Source: Paenibacillus sp. V4I7 (GTDB lineage Bacteria > Bacillota > Bacilli > Paenibacillales > NBRC-103111). From it: a stretch of 64,000 nucleotides of DNA. Position 1 is the first letter of the stretch, and every line of letters begins with the position of its first letter. Of the stretch, positions 1 to 8,160 are shown one piece after another. Made by a program: the position numbers and the translations under genes. The stretch lies in NCBI RefSeq assembly GCF_030817275.1, contig NZ_JAUSZD010000001.1, positions 62,001 to 126,000 on the forward strand, in the 5' to 3' direction. The notes under the pieces are model-generated. The model was given only the letters and a program-made list of their open reading frames with translations. It was not told the origin of the DNA and did no database searches.

Positions 1-681
1 ACGCTCAAGTGCCATATCTCGTCCATAAAAACGCCAATAATTTAAAAAAACAGCTCCAGCAATCTGAGAATCTAGCCGTTTCTCGTCCTTTGCCTTTTGG
101 AAACCTTCACGTGACCAAAATTGTCCTTCACGATCTGCCTGAAATGTTCCCCCATACAATTTTTTGACTCTGTATTCAACCTTGTCCTTATCTTTGAGGT
201 CCCATAGATGGGATTGGTACCATCGACCTTCATGAATATAGACCGCTGTGAAATAATGACAATAATCTCTTTCACCCGACTCAAAGAAAACAAGAAGTGC
301 GTCGGCCGGAACTCTTAATCCAGCATGCACCTTTTTCCTCAGGTCTCGGGCAAAGCGCGGTCGGTAGACAGCAGGCTTTTGAGGTACGAAGTAAATATCC
401 CTAAACACGTTTCCATTAATGGAAAGGCAATAAGTCTCAACAATGAGCTCCAGTATTTGCTTAATAAACTCATCGTGTGGTACAAGAGCCTTCTTTCTGG
501 CTTTGTACAACTCTGCCCCAGCCGCATAGAGTCTATGTACTGCCGCTTCCCCACGATGATCACCGGCATACCCAGCCTCGCTCCTTCGAGTAGTGGTTAT
601 CGTCTGCAGCTCGTAAAAATATTCATAAGCTTCATTGTCCAGGTCAGACTGATACGTCAGCAAGTTCATTTGAATATGCAT
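1..681 (-). CDS. Hypothetical protein, 3' end cut by the window edge
   Basis: An open frame of 227 codons runs off the left edge. It starts at ATG 681 (MHIQMNLLTYQSD...), with an AAAGGGG ribosome site about 8 bases upstream. A second in-frame ATG at 669 is possible. The protein is soluble and charged, rich in aromatic residues (many YF/YW pairs), with no signal peptide or obvious membrane segment. I do not recognise the family. It reads in the same direction as the small genes that follow, so it may be the distal member of that leftward cluster. Confidence 0.75.
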   Translation of the reverse strand, partial: MHIQMNLLTYQSDLDNEAYEYFYELQTITTTRRSEAGYAGDHRGEAAVHRLYAAGAELYKARKKALVPHDEFIKQILELIVETYCLSINGNVFRDIYFVPQKPAVYRPRFARDLRKKVHAGLRVPADALLVFFESGERDYCHYFTAVYIHEGRWYQSHLWDLKDKDKVEYRVKKLYGGTFQADREGQFWSREGFQKAKDEKRLDSQIAGAVFLNYWRFYGRDMALER

Positions 682-746
682 AAAGAGGAACCCCTTTCTT
701 CGTAAAAATAAAATAGAGGATGCCGAAGCACCCTCATATCCTTACA

Positions 747-1052
747 TCATACTTGAGCCGGTTCCAAGATCAGTTCCGCAACAGGGCATGAAGCAAACCC
801 AGTGCGTACAGAAACTCCAGTCCGTTTTACAATCCCTGCTTCCTCTAATGCATCTAGGATACCTTCATTTTCCGCATAGTTTTTGATCACTACATGGCTT
901 TCAGAAGGAAGCTCTAGTCCTGGCACACAAATGCTTGCTGTCGCAAACGGTGTACCGTCCTGCGCATCATAGAGTTGAATTGCGGCGCCGCCCTTAACAT
1001 AGCGGGAAATTTCAACCGTGCACTCAAAGCCAAGAAATTGGACATTTTTCAT
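747..1052 (-). CDS. Small conserved mobile-element protein (DUF4313-like)
   Basis: About 101 aa. The core 'YAENEGILDALEEAGIV' resembles small proteins of unknown function common on Gram-positive conjugative elements (DUF4313-like; family assignment from memory, moderate). I prefer the ATG at 1052 over the upstream ATG at 1070, because GCGAGG sits about 9 bases before 1052. That SD lies in the 3' arm of a hairpin (GCCTCGC/GCGAGGC), so translation may be controlled. No catalytic motif is visible. Confidence 0.7.
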   Translation of the reverse strand: MKNVQFLGFECTVEISRYVKGGAAIQLYDAQDGTPFATASICVPGLELPSESHVVIKNYAENEGILDALEEAGIVKRTGVSVRTGFASCPVAELILEPAQV

Positions 1053-1060
1053 ATTGTGAC

Positions 1061-1087
1061 GCCTCGCCATTACTTTTTTAGCGAGGC
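1061..1087 (-). promoter_or_regulatory. Hairpin that would sequester a ribosome binding site
   Basis: In the minus-strand RNA the 7-base arms GCCTCGC (1087-1081) and GCGAGGC (1067-1061) flank a 13-base A-rich loop that contains the upstream ATG (1070). The second arm holds the GAGG that best fits the start at 1052. This could regulate translation; it is seen in sequence only. Confidence 0.4.
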
Positions 1088-1113
1088 TCCCTCCCTTATC
1101 AGATAATAGTCGA

Positions 1114-1389
1114 TTACTGTTCTACGCTGACGAACGACAAAATTTTGGCTTTCATCTCTTTAAAAATCGTGGTAATTTCGCTATCTCCTCTAAGGAGTAA
1201 TTCCTCTTCATCCTTTACCCCGTACATATTGCAAAGGGCTTGAATAGCATCTTGAGCTTGGCTCAATGTAGGTTTTCCGGATTCAAGGAGAGCAAAGAAA
1301 CGATTTAGTGAGAGAAATGAGCCGAATTGGTCAGCAGAAGATAGTTCGTTCTTTACAATTTCACCGTTAGTAGCCTTATTGTTGTTCAT
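1114..1389 (-). CDS. Hypothetical protein, 91 aa
   Basis: Start ATG 1389 has GGGAGA about 8 bases upstream. The predicted protein is helical and acidic (MNNNKATNGEIVKNE...), without cysteine motifs, signal peptide or membrane segments. It lies between the DUF4313-like gene and a Zn-ribbon gene, all reading left, so it is probably in the same transcript. Function unknown. Confidence 0.6.
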   Translation of the reverse strand: MNNNKATNGEIVKNELSSADQFGSFLSLNRFFALLESGKPTLSQAQDAIQALCNMYGVKDEEELLLRGDSEITTIFKEMKAKILSFVSVEQ

Positions 1390-1473
1390 ACAAGTATTCT
1401 CCCTATGCAGCCCCTATAAGTGGTGGGCTGTGAATGATAGCCCCCACTCTGGGCGATTAGATTTAATTTCGCT

Positions 1474-1581
1474 TTATGCCTTTGTAATATCTGGACGGAT
1501 TACCCGTAAAATGAGAAACTTCCCCTTCTCTAAAGCTTCAGGGCAAACTTCGTAAATTCCCATTCCCATGCTGATAACCAT
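1474..1581 (-). CDS. Very small hypothetical protein, 35 aa
   Basis: ATG 1581 (MVISMGMGIYEV...) lies about 10 bases after an AAAGGAGG site. Two earlier in-frame ATGs are too close to that SD. The frame ends with TAA at 1474. The strong ribosome site and conserved direction support translation; there is no recognisable domain. It fills most of the gap between its neighbours. Confidence 0.4.
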   Translation of the reverse strand: MVISMGMGIYEVCPEALEKGKFLILRVIRPDITKA

Positions 1582-1610
1582 GATCCCCATGCCTCCTTTG
1601 TTTCCATACA

Positions 1611-1970
1611 TTAGAACTCGGTTGCCATGCTGCGCGCTTCGTTCCGATCGAAAGTCTCAAAGATACATACCGCTGTATCGGGGTCAATGAGAAATCTCCC
1701 GCTCCGGATATCTTCTACAAGACTCGGTTGTCGTACATTGCTGCAGCAGAACTTAATCATCGTTCCCTCGTCCTTCAGCCGAGCTTCAAATACCCTATAA
1801 ATAGGATGGCCCTCCACTTTGTCGAAAGAAGACAGCGGAAGAAAAGATTCTTCCGTTTGTCCGCATTCTGGGCATTGAACCTTAACAGACGCCTTTACAT
1901 CTACAATTTGAGATTGAGCACGTCCGCAGCATCTGCAAGATAGCTTAATGTTCTCAATGATCCCCATCAT
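1611..1970 (-). CDS. Zn-ribbon protein, 119 aa
   Basis: The N-terminal part has two cysteine knuckles (SCRCCG near residue 13 and CPECG near residue 34), giving a four-Cys zinc ribbon. A CCSN motif lies further on. I chose ATG 1970 because GAGGTG is about 7 bases upstream; the longer open frame overlaps the end of dnaN. The start lies only 4 bases past the dnaN stop, so the two are probably co-transcribed and translationally coupled. It could be a nucleic-acid-binding accessory, but its function is unknown. Confidence 0.7.
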   Translation of the reverse strand: MMGIIENIKLSCRCCGRAQSQIVDVKASVKVQCPECGQTEESFLPLSSFDKVEGHPIYRVFEARLKDEGTMIKFCCSNVRQPSLVEDIRSGRFLIDPDTAVCIFETFDRNEARSMATEF

Positions 1971-1974
1971 GTCG

Positions 1975-3240
1975 TTACACCTCACGAGAGCGAAGCGGTA
2001 CAACAACTGCTCGCCTATTGGAGGATTCACCATCTTTTAAGACTGGGGCCAAAATGTAGGGCTTCAGGGGTTCCAACCAGCTAAAGTGGATTTGTTCATA
2101 TGCTTCCAACGATTTAAGCGTATCCTTCATTACCTCAGCATCGACGCAGCCCTTCATATCACCGGTAGCATCAGTAACGAATATGGATTCTTCCCCGTTA
2201 CCCAGCTCACCCTTAGCCGTAATATGAAACTCGCCGCTTACGAGTTTGAAGTTGACTCCTCGTTGTTCTTTTCCTGTAACCGACATTGCTCGTTTGAATG
2301 CATCTTCGAGCTCCTTGCGGTTAACGGTACATTCAGAGGCAAACGATCTGGGCAACTGCGTTTCAAGATCAATCACGTTGCCGGTGATCAGTTTACTCAC
2401 AATCATGACACCGATGCCGGCTACCGTAATCAGACTCGGCCCAATTGAAACACGGACTGGCCCGTCTGTCTTATCGAAAACTTCCAGGATTAGCTTCGCG
2501 GTCTTGTGAGAGACAATGCCTTCGAAAGGAGTCACTTCAACCGCCAAAAGCTGTAACGAAGCTAGTTTCAGATTGGTGGACTGGAGTAGTACACCACTAT
2601 CAGTACCTTTTAACTGTACGCCGCAGATTTGAGGTCTCGATTCATCCTTGGAAACCGCATATAGGGTTTCTTTGATAACCGAGCAGAATTCTTTGGAGCG
2701 GGTACTGAATGAAACCGCATCTGTTTCTGTCTGGATGTTCGGATACATACTGACATCTTGAGTTGCCAGCTGATACTTTGCTTTGCCTGCCTTTATGGTC
2801 AGTCGCTCTTCTTCAAGCTCTAACCTAAAATCACCGGCGGGAAGATTGCTGCAGATTTTAGAGAAGGTTACAGCGGGTATCAACACACTGATTTCTCTGT
2901 CTGCTTCAATTACGCTGTTTTCTGCCCCCTCGACGGCTGCCACAGCTTTCACAATGGTTATCGTTCCGTCGCTGCCAACTAGCGTCAAAGCATTACCAGG
3001 GACATTTTCCATTTCCCCACTGCCATCGGTCTTTCTTCTCGGTACGGACTTTTTGATCTCCATCTTGATCATCTCAAGAACAGGAATCGAATCCGAAGTG
3101 GCAGCTGCTTTAGCGACGTCTTCCACCATGGATAAGAATTGCTTCCTATCCTTGATTTTGACGATAACCGCATTTTTATCAGTACTGGCTTGTACTGATC
3201 CTTCGTCTTGTTGTAACAACAAATCCGTCATAGTACTCAT
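1975..3240 (-). CDS. dnaN: DNA polymerase III beta subunit (sliding clamp), plasmid paralogue
   Basis: This is a 421-aa clamp-like protein. After a short Gln/Asp-rich N-terminus, residues about 25-60 (VIVKIKDRKQFLSMV... SIPVLEMIKMEI) match the opening of bacterial beta clamps, and the length fits three clamp domains plus an extension. It would encircle DNA as a homodimer and tether polymerases. ATG 3240 was chosen because AGGGG precedes it; the open frame extends to 3306 without an SD. The 5' leader has a hairpin hiding that SD and, further up, a terminator-like element. The host must have its own chromosomal copy, so this is a divergent second clamp. A Y-family polymerase with a clamp-binding motif lies in the same window (45631-46893). 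Confidence 0.85.
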   Translation of the reverse strand: MSTMTDLLLQQDEGSVQASTDKNAVIVKIKDRKQFLSMVEDVAKAAATSDSIPVLEMIKMEIKKSVPRRKTDGSGEMENVPGNALTLVGSDGTITIVKAVAAVEGAENSVIEADREISVLIPAVTFSKICSNLPAGDFRLELEEERLTIKAGKAKYQLATQDVSMYPNIQTETDAVSFSTRSKEFCSVIKETLYAVSKDESRPQICGVQLKGTDSGVLLQSTNLKLASLQLLAVEVTPFEGIVSHKTAKLILEVFDKTDGPVRVSIGPSLITVAGIGVMIVSKLITGNVIDLETQLPRSFASECTVNRKELEDAFKRAMSVTGKEQRGVNFKLVSGEFHITAKGELGNGEESIFVTDATGDMKGCVDAEVMKDTLKSLEAYEQIHFSWLEPLKPYILAPVLKDGESSNRRAVVVPLRSREV

Positions 3241-3246
3241 CTCATC

Positions 3247-3279
3247 GCCCCTAATGCTATATGTATATGCTATAGGGGC
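3247..3279 (-). promoter_or_regulatory. dnaN 5' leader hairpin enclosing the SD
   Basis: The arms GCCCCTA (3279-3273) and TAGGGGC (3253-3247), extended by two more GC pairs beyond a mismatch, form a hairpin. Its 3' arm contains the AGGGG used by dnaN (start 3240). A second strong site, GGAGGTGA, lies just upstream. This suggests translational control; not proven. Confidence 0.45.
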
Positions 3280-3410
3280 TTCACCTCCTGAAAATAAAAT
3301 ACACACCCAAGCATCGATCGAGATTCCAATGGAATCAAGAATTACAATGATGCAAATAGGTGTGAGCCTTTTAATTGATACGGGTCGCTACATCCGCCAA
3401 TAGAGTAGAA

Positions 3411-3500
3411 AACAAAAAGCCCTATGTGGGGTAGGAATCATTAGAAATGGCATAATACTCCCGTTTCTCATAAATTCCGCCACATAGGGCTTCTGACTTG
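3411..3500 (-). promoter_or_regulatory. Leader/attenuator-like element upstream of dnaN (copy 1 of 2)
   Basis: A perfect 13-bp inverted repeat (3417-3429 with 3480-3492, AAGCCCTATGTGG) has a 50-base loop. On the minus strand it is followed by TTTTTGTTTT, as in a factor-independent terminator. Upstream CAAGTCA and internal AAACGGGA blocks recur in the same order at 7826-7909, before rep. It lies about 170 bases upstream of the dnaN start. Confidence 0.5.
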
Positions 3501-4174
3501 CGACAAGGTGAAACTACTACTCTGATGAAAATATTACCACAGGGATTCATTAAGAACAAGATTCAAATTAAATCCTCATATAGTTATATAACCTATATAA
3601 TATGACATCCTTTATAAAGAATTAAATAATAAAACCTTTATGGGAGACTGGGATCCCCTACGTAGTAAGGGATTTGAGTGATTTACGTTGTATAAAGCAA
3701 ATTCATTTTTAAAGTATATCGACTCAAAATTGCAAAATGCAAAGAGTAAAAATGCACATATTTGTTTTTTTCATATCAGGTTATATGATAACTGAAACTG
3801 TTGATGATATATCAGCCTGGGCCTTACTATTACTATTCTCATTGTCGACTTATCCCCCTTTATCCTCAATATCAAGTTCATCCCCAATAATCAATTCGAA
3901 AAAAACAATTCATAAGTTTGGCTGGTACATTGATGGAATGTAGATTTTCCACAAGATCCCCATACTTCAGACAATCCACAATAAAAAATATGAAAAAAAC
4001 AATTTTTTCAGATGAAAAGAGCGAGATTGTAATGTTAAACAATGTCTAAATTTCAGTCCTCCTGAACCTAGAATGGCTTACAGATGGCATGATCGTGAGG
4101 ATCACCAGGATATGAATGATACGAAAACCTTATGTGGGCAGCACAAATACCCCAATCCTTTTACAGGTCAGGGG
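3501..4174. other. AT-rich non-coding region with weak DnaA-box-like sites
   Basis: No credible gene is seen. The stretch is strongly AT-rich (3560-3640, 3720-4020). It holds single-mismatch or weaker DnaA-box look-alikes: TTTTCCACA near 3950, CAATCCACA near 3975, and TTATCCCC near 3850. A palindrome GGGATCCC lies near 3650. It could contribute to replication, but the evidence is weak. Confidence 0.3.
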
Positions 4175-5743
4175 TTAGGCCGATTGAGCAGCCAACGCAA
4201 ACAATTCGTTTTCAAGGCGGAAGTTCTCATCAACAGCTGGTACGAGAATTAGAGTAGGCAACTTATCTATATCTTCGAGGAAATCATCGACTAGACTCCG
4301 TACTTCTCTTTGATAAGAGAGAGATTCCAAACGATGATTTCCCCGTAATGATGTGTAACGGTGGCCGTATTCCTGCTCCAGTTTGAAGTAATCTTCCGGA
4401 TCCTTGTACGATCGTTTAGCTTGTTTGCGAATTGCTTCAATTCCATTTAGCCATGTCAACCGTTCATCATACTGGTACCGGTGTGGCTTTGATGACGGTG
4501 GGACCATGAATCGCTCCCTTATCTTTGGAGCAAGTCGTTCGAATAAAAACTTTGCTTTCTCCTCAGATAGATGGCTAAGGGCATTTGCAAATTCGTTATG
4601 CCGTTTCTCTTTCTCGCTCTCATCCCACCCTGGCGAGATGAGTCTATACAGGCCGTGCTGGTCTGCAAGTGCCAAGAGGCGAGCTTTAGTCCGATCACGA
4701 ACAGCATCATAAACAAGCGGAACTACCTGGTGTGGGTATGCTTCCTTCAGGACAAAGCGCTCGTAAATTGATTTCACCACATATTTTACAACGCCTACGC
4801 CCGCGTTACGTAGAACCCGAACCATCTTATTGAATTCAGCCCCCTGTTTGTAGGCAACTAGATCGCCGAGTCCAACACTCTCGAGTTCTCTTTGCAGCAG
4901 ATTTGCTTTTCGTTTGTATGCGGTCTGTGGTTGGATCGGATCATGGCAGTCTTCATCAAGGGGATGTTCATGAAGTGCTGGATTCACCAAAATGAATACC
5001 TTACTGAACGTTTTCCCCTCTTTGCGATAAAAAGCTTTACTGAACAAAGGAGCCTTATCAAATAACTTCTCCTCCGCAAGCCGGCTAATTGCGCTTCGGA
5101 CATATGAAGTATTTGTGTGTAGGAACCGCTGCAAGTCTTGGTATTGTACGTGCTCACTCTTTGTTGGTACGAAGCAACGGAATGTTGCTTCTACCTTATC
5201 TGGATTTACACCTTGTTGAATGTATAGGGACAAGAATAGTTTTTGCTCTCTCAGTGAAAGGCTTGTAAATGCTTTTGAGAAAATAAACGGGTGTGCCTTC
5301 ATGTGGTTACCGATCCGATCCGTTTCTTCGTTCCGGTAATGATTTAATTCCATGCTATATGTATTAATGCCTTCATCATGTTCAACACGAAGAAGTCCTA
5401 GTGTTCTAAACTTTGCAAAAGATGCATAGAATTGTGACAAGCATACCGGTTCTTCAAAATACTCGGTAATCTTATCGTAAACATTGGAGAGTGCAGTGAG
5501 ATCATGAAAGCGTCCCGCTGTGTTGCAGCACTTCTGCAGGATAATACCTAGTTGTAGATCGGATTGAGTTAGGTGATGAAGGTGATATTCACGAGTTTTT
5601 TCCCCACCAACGCGATAAGTGAGACCAGAATCATACTGGAGTTCAATATCAAATAGAGCCTGCATAAAGGTTACAGATAGTCTTATTGGAGTAGTTTGAA
5701 GCCCTTGTTCAAGACTGCGTTTATTGGCAAGAAAAAACCTCAT
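4175..5743 (-). CDS. Two-winged-helix protein, candidate replication or control protein
   Basis: 522 aa, start ATG 5743 behind a strong GGAAGGAGGTG. Two regions look like winged helix-turn-helix domains: about residues 60-125 (helices, then FAKFRTLGLLRVE) and about 165-235 (SLREQKLFLSLY... VRSAISRLAEEKLF). The C-terminal half is helical and basic with no motif I recognise. Its location next to the iteron array and the rep gene suggests a role in replication or copy control, as a second initiator or accessory. It is not a clear member of a named Rep family, and a transcriptional regulator is equally possible. Confidence 0.65.
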   Translation of the reverse strand: MRFFLANKRSLEQGLQTTPIRLSVTFMQALFDIELQYDSGLTYRVGGEKTREYHLHHLTQSDLQLGIILQKCCNTAGRFHDLTALSNVYDKITEYFEEPVCLSQFYASFAKFRTLGLLRVEHDEGINTYSMELNHYRNEETDRIGNHMKAHPFIFSKAFTSLSLREQKLFLSLYIQQGVNPDKVEATFRCFVPTKSEHVQYQDLQRFLHTNTSYVRSAISRLAEEKLFDKAPLFSKAFYRKEGKTFSKVFILVNPALHEHPLDEDCHDPIQPQTAYKRKANLLQRELESVGLGDLVAYKQGAEFNKMVRVLRNAGVGVVKYVVKSIYERFVLKEAYPHQVVPLVYDAVRDRTKARLLALADQHGLYRLISPGWDESEKEKRHNEFANALSHLSEEKAKFLFERLAPKIRERFMVPPSSKPHRYQYDERLTWLNGIEAIRKQAKRSYKDPEDYFKLEQEYGHRYTSLRGNHRLESLSYQREVRSLVDDFLEDIDKLPTLILVPAVDENFRLENELFALAAQSA

Positions 5744-6087
5744 GAAATTACACCTCCTTCCCCTTAAATCTATTGAATAGTAAGATCATTTATTGGTATA
5801 ATAGGTATAGGCAATAAGAAAGCAGGCCCTCAACAATCGATTTTTTTCGAAAGTCGGAGCTTCTGTATAACTTATTCTCTTATTGAGATACCTGGTCCGC
5901 TAAACCGATCTCTAACACTCTAAGATCATTCGAGAGTTCGCCAAAACTTCTCGAAATCACCCGAAGCTTCCAATTCGCCAAATTGGAGGCTTTTTGCTTT
6001 CTATTTCCTTGAAATGGAAGAAGAAATCTCTTCCATATTTCTGCCTTCTTCGACAATAACAATAGTTTCTATGTGTGTCAAAATGGA
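5744..6087. other. Non-coding region between the second winged-helix gene and the iterons
   Basis: It contains the promoter-proximal region of the leftward gene at 5743 and several short inverted repeats. One is CCAATT/AATTGG near 5970, followed by CTTTTT on the plus strand, which may be a weak terminator. A 60-codon minus frame here (5880-6062) has only a TTG start and no SD, so I treat it as chance. Confidence 0.35.
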
Positions 6088-6378
6088 TGCGTTGTATGTA
6101 TTTTCGTCCTATGTTGTATATTTCGTCGTATGTTGCATGAAAATTCGTCGTACGTTGTATTTTTCGTCCTATGTTGTATTTTTTTTCGTCCTACGTTGTA
6201 TATATTCTCGTCTTATGTTGCATATAAATTCGGCATACGTTGTATTTTTTTTCGGCATACGTTGTATTTTTCGGCATACGTTGTATTTTTCGTCTTATGT
6301 TGTATGTATTTTCGGCATACGTTGTATATTTTCTCGGTATACGTTGTATTTTTCGTCTTATGTTTTATATTTTCGGTG
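6088..6378. repeat. Iteron array, about 14 direct repeats (putative oriV)
   Basis: Fourteen tandem units share the core TAYGTTGTAT followed by a T-rich spacer and TTCGKC. Unit length alternates between 19 and 22 bp, always differing by three bases in the T-rich spacer. The array lies directly downstream of the Rep gene and upstream of the second winged-helix gene. Direct repeats beside a RepA/TrfA-type initiator are the usual sign of an iteron-controlled origin. Variants include GTTGCAT (two units) and GTTTTAT (last unit). Confidence 0.8.
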
Positions 6379-6508
6379 TTACCATTTTTTTCAAAGTTTC
6401 TAACCATCCATAACAGTAGATTTAAGCAAAAATTTATTTTTAAAAAAATAAAAACATCGCTACCGTTGACCTTCTCGCAACATTGTAACGATGTTTGAAT
6501 TCGTTGTT

Positions 6509-7663
6509 TCAGACAAGAGCAAGCTGATTGGGATGCGGCGTCACATAAAACATCCAATTTCCTACTTCAAGTTTAACATCGGTTACATTCGTAATGACAT
6601 CAAGCTCTACTAATTGCTGCAGACCCTTCTTGATGACCTGATAGGCTCTTGATTGGTTATCTCGGCTTACATCAACATAACCTCGAAGAGTTGTAAATTC
6701 AAACGTGTAGACATCCTTACGTTCTTTCTTCATTTCATTTAAAACAAAACGATAAAGGCTTTTCGAAACACTTAAAGATAAATCGTTCAACAAATACATA
6801 TTAATCATGGTGTATTCGCCATTGAGCAAAGATTCCTGAATGTAGTCGTGAAATCGAATTCGTGCGCTAGTGAATTTCTTACCTCTCACAGTTAATGATT
6901 GCAGCATTCGATGATAAGAGATCGTTGTCGGATCCTCAAAGCTCTCATCCTTAGCGTCCTCAAAAACTAGGGAAGTGCTATATATATCCATTAAACTTTC
7001 TCTGATGGACTCATAATCACCACCGCCTGGCATCGGGGTTTTCATGGCTTCCGCGATTTCACGAATCTCAATATCGAATTCAATTTGTCGTCCTTTCTCC
7101 TCCCACAACTTACATAGGCATGAGAATATTTTGGAATCCTGTTCCGTTAAATATGTGCCGCGCTCATTTTTAAAATAGATGGCTCTAAATCCATTGCCCC
7201 GCTTCTCGATGAGTACATTCCCAGATGAAATCAATTTATCGAGTGTTTTTTGTTTGGGTTTGTCTACGCTAAAGATTGGATAATCGATATGCTTAGTCAG
7301 TAAGGGATGTTCGCCTTTTTTCTGACGCGCTAATTTTTTCTGTACGATGGTGTGTTCAAGCAGCTTCATTTGATACTCAAGAAGCTGGAGATCGTGCAGG
7401 TGAATTGCGTCCGGATCTTCCTCAGCCCTTTTGGCGTCTAAAAGCTTATCGTTGAGTTTATTAATTTCTCGACCGATTTGAATATAGGCTTTATCTAGAT
7501 CAGTAGATATGAAATTTAGAATTTTAGACGACTTCTCATCAATAACTCGTGTAACGAAATCATCAATAATATCTTGAGAACAGCCTTCATCCATTAAGGA
7601 TTTTTGCTTATCAAAGATTTCAAGACTAAAATTTTCGATTGCATTTAGTAGTCTTTTACTCAT
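6509..7663 (-). CDS. Plasmid replication initiator (RepA/TrfA-like)
   Basis: About 384 aa from ATG 7663, which has GGAG about 9 bases upstream; ATG 7678 is an alternative. The C-terminal two thirds show two winged-helix units typical of plasmid initiators of the RPA/TrfA type: LTEQDSKIFSCLCKLW... followed by SVSKSLYRFVLNEMK... and FTTLRGYVDVS. The N-terminal 130 residues are helical and charged. It should bind the adjacent iterons (6088-6378) to open the origin and load the host helicase. It is preceded by a leader element shared with dnaN (7826-7909). Initiator identity is inferred from fold pattern plus the iterons. Confidence 0.8.
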   Translation of the reverse strand: MSKRLLNAIENFSLEIFDKQKSLMDEGCSQDIIDDFVTRVIDEKSSKILNFISTDLDKAYIQIGREINKLNDKLLDAKRAEEDPDAIHLHDLQLLEYQMKLLEHTIVQKKLARQKKGEHPLLTKHIDYPIFSVDKPKQKTLDKLISSGNVLIEKRGNGFRAIYFKNERGTYLTEQDSKIFSCLCKLWEEKGRQIEFDIEIREIAEAMKTPMPGGGDYESIRESLMDIYSTSLVFEDAKDESFEDPTTISYHRMLQSLTVRGKKFTSARIRFHDYIQESLLNGEYTMINMYLLNDLSLSVSKSLYRFVLNEMKKERKDVYTFEFTTLRGYVDVSRDNQSRAYQVIKKGLQQLVELDVITNVTDVKLEVGNWMFYVTPHPNQLALV

Positions 7664-7825
7664 TCGAACACGCTCCATACGAATTTTTGTTCCTCTCTCT
7701 ATTTTATGTCTTGGACACAGATATAACAATGGCAAATGCATCGTTGAGAAAACGAAAAGGATCCAAAAAAAAAAAAATGACAAAATAACCTTTGAAACCA
7801 AACGTTTATGGAACTAAGTGGAAAC

Positions 7826-7909
7826 CAAAAAAGGCCCACGAACTCTTTCTCCTAAACGTGGACATAGAAATCCCGTTTGAGATAAAGAGCCCATAGGGCC
7901 TTTGACTTG
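7826..7909 (-). promoter_or_regulatory. Leader/attenuator-like element upstream of rep (copy 2 of 2)
   Basis: AAGGCCC (7831-7837) pairs with GGGCCTT (7896-7902), and the minus-strand 3' arm runs into TTTTTTGG, giving a terminator. The order CAAGTCA, GGCCCTATG, TTTAT, AAACGGGA, TATG, GGGC-T6 parallels the element before dnaN. It may be an attenuator or counter-transcript control region for replication genes. Confidence 0.5.
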
Positions 7910-8160
7910 AACAATTAAATGCTAATCTGCTGGTAGTTTAGCATAAATTAGCTAATCTAGCAACCCGGCCCCACGTGGATACAAGTAAGGAGCTTTTATT
8001 ATCGACATTATTACGAGGTTCTAAGTCGTGTACAAGCTAAAACTATTAGGAAGATTTCATTGATGGTATGCCTTCAGTGTTCAGTAACTTCTTGTAACAA
8101 AAATTGATTTCCGCATAAAAGGGGGAGTCATAAGAAATAGTAGCTGCCGCGAGAGAGCTA
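7910..8160. other. Non-coding region upstream of the rep leader
   Basis: No gene is seen. GCTAATCT occurs twice within 45 bp (near 7920 and 7950). The stretch probably holds the promoter for the rep transcript and the terminator of the leftward gene ending at 8161. Confidence 0.3.

Noticed and set aside
2783..3403. Plus-strand 206-codon frame opposite dnaN
   Set aside because: It is antisense to the clamp gene with low-complexity Ser/Thr/Leu content, a shadow of dnaN.
5880..6062. Minus frame of 60 codons near the iterons
   Set aside because: Only a TTG start, no ribosome site, and it abuts the iteron block; likely chance.
6088..6378. Could the direct repeats be a CRISPR array
   Set aside because: There are no unique spacers of 30 or more bases; repeats are contiguous 19/22-mers, as for iterons.
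6014..6498. Overlapping plus-strand frames of 129 and 141 codons in the iteron region
   Set aside because: They are produced by reading through repeated TTGTATTTTTCG units; composition is Tyr/Val/Phe/Cys-rich, with no SD and no coding look.
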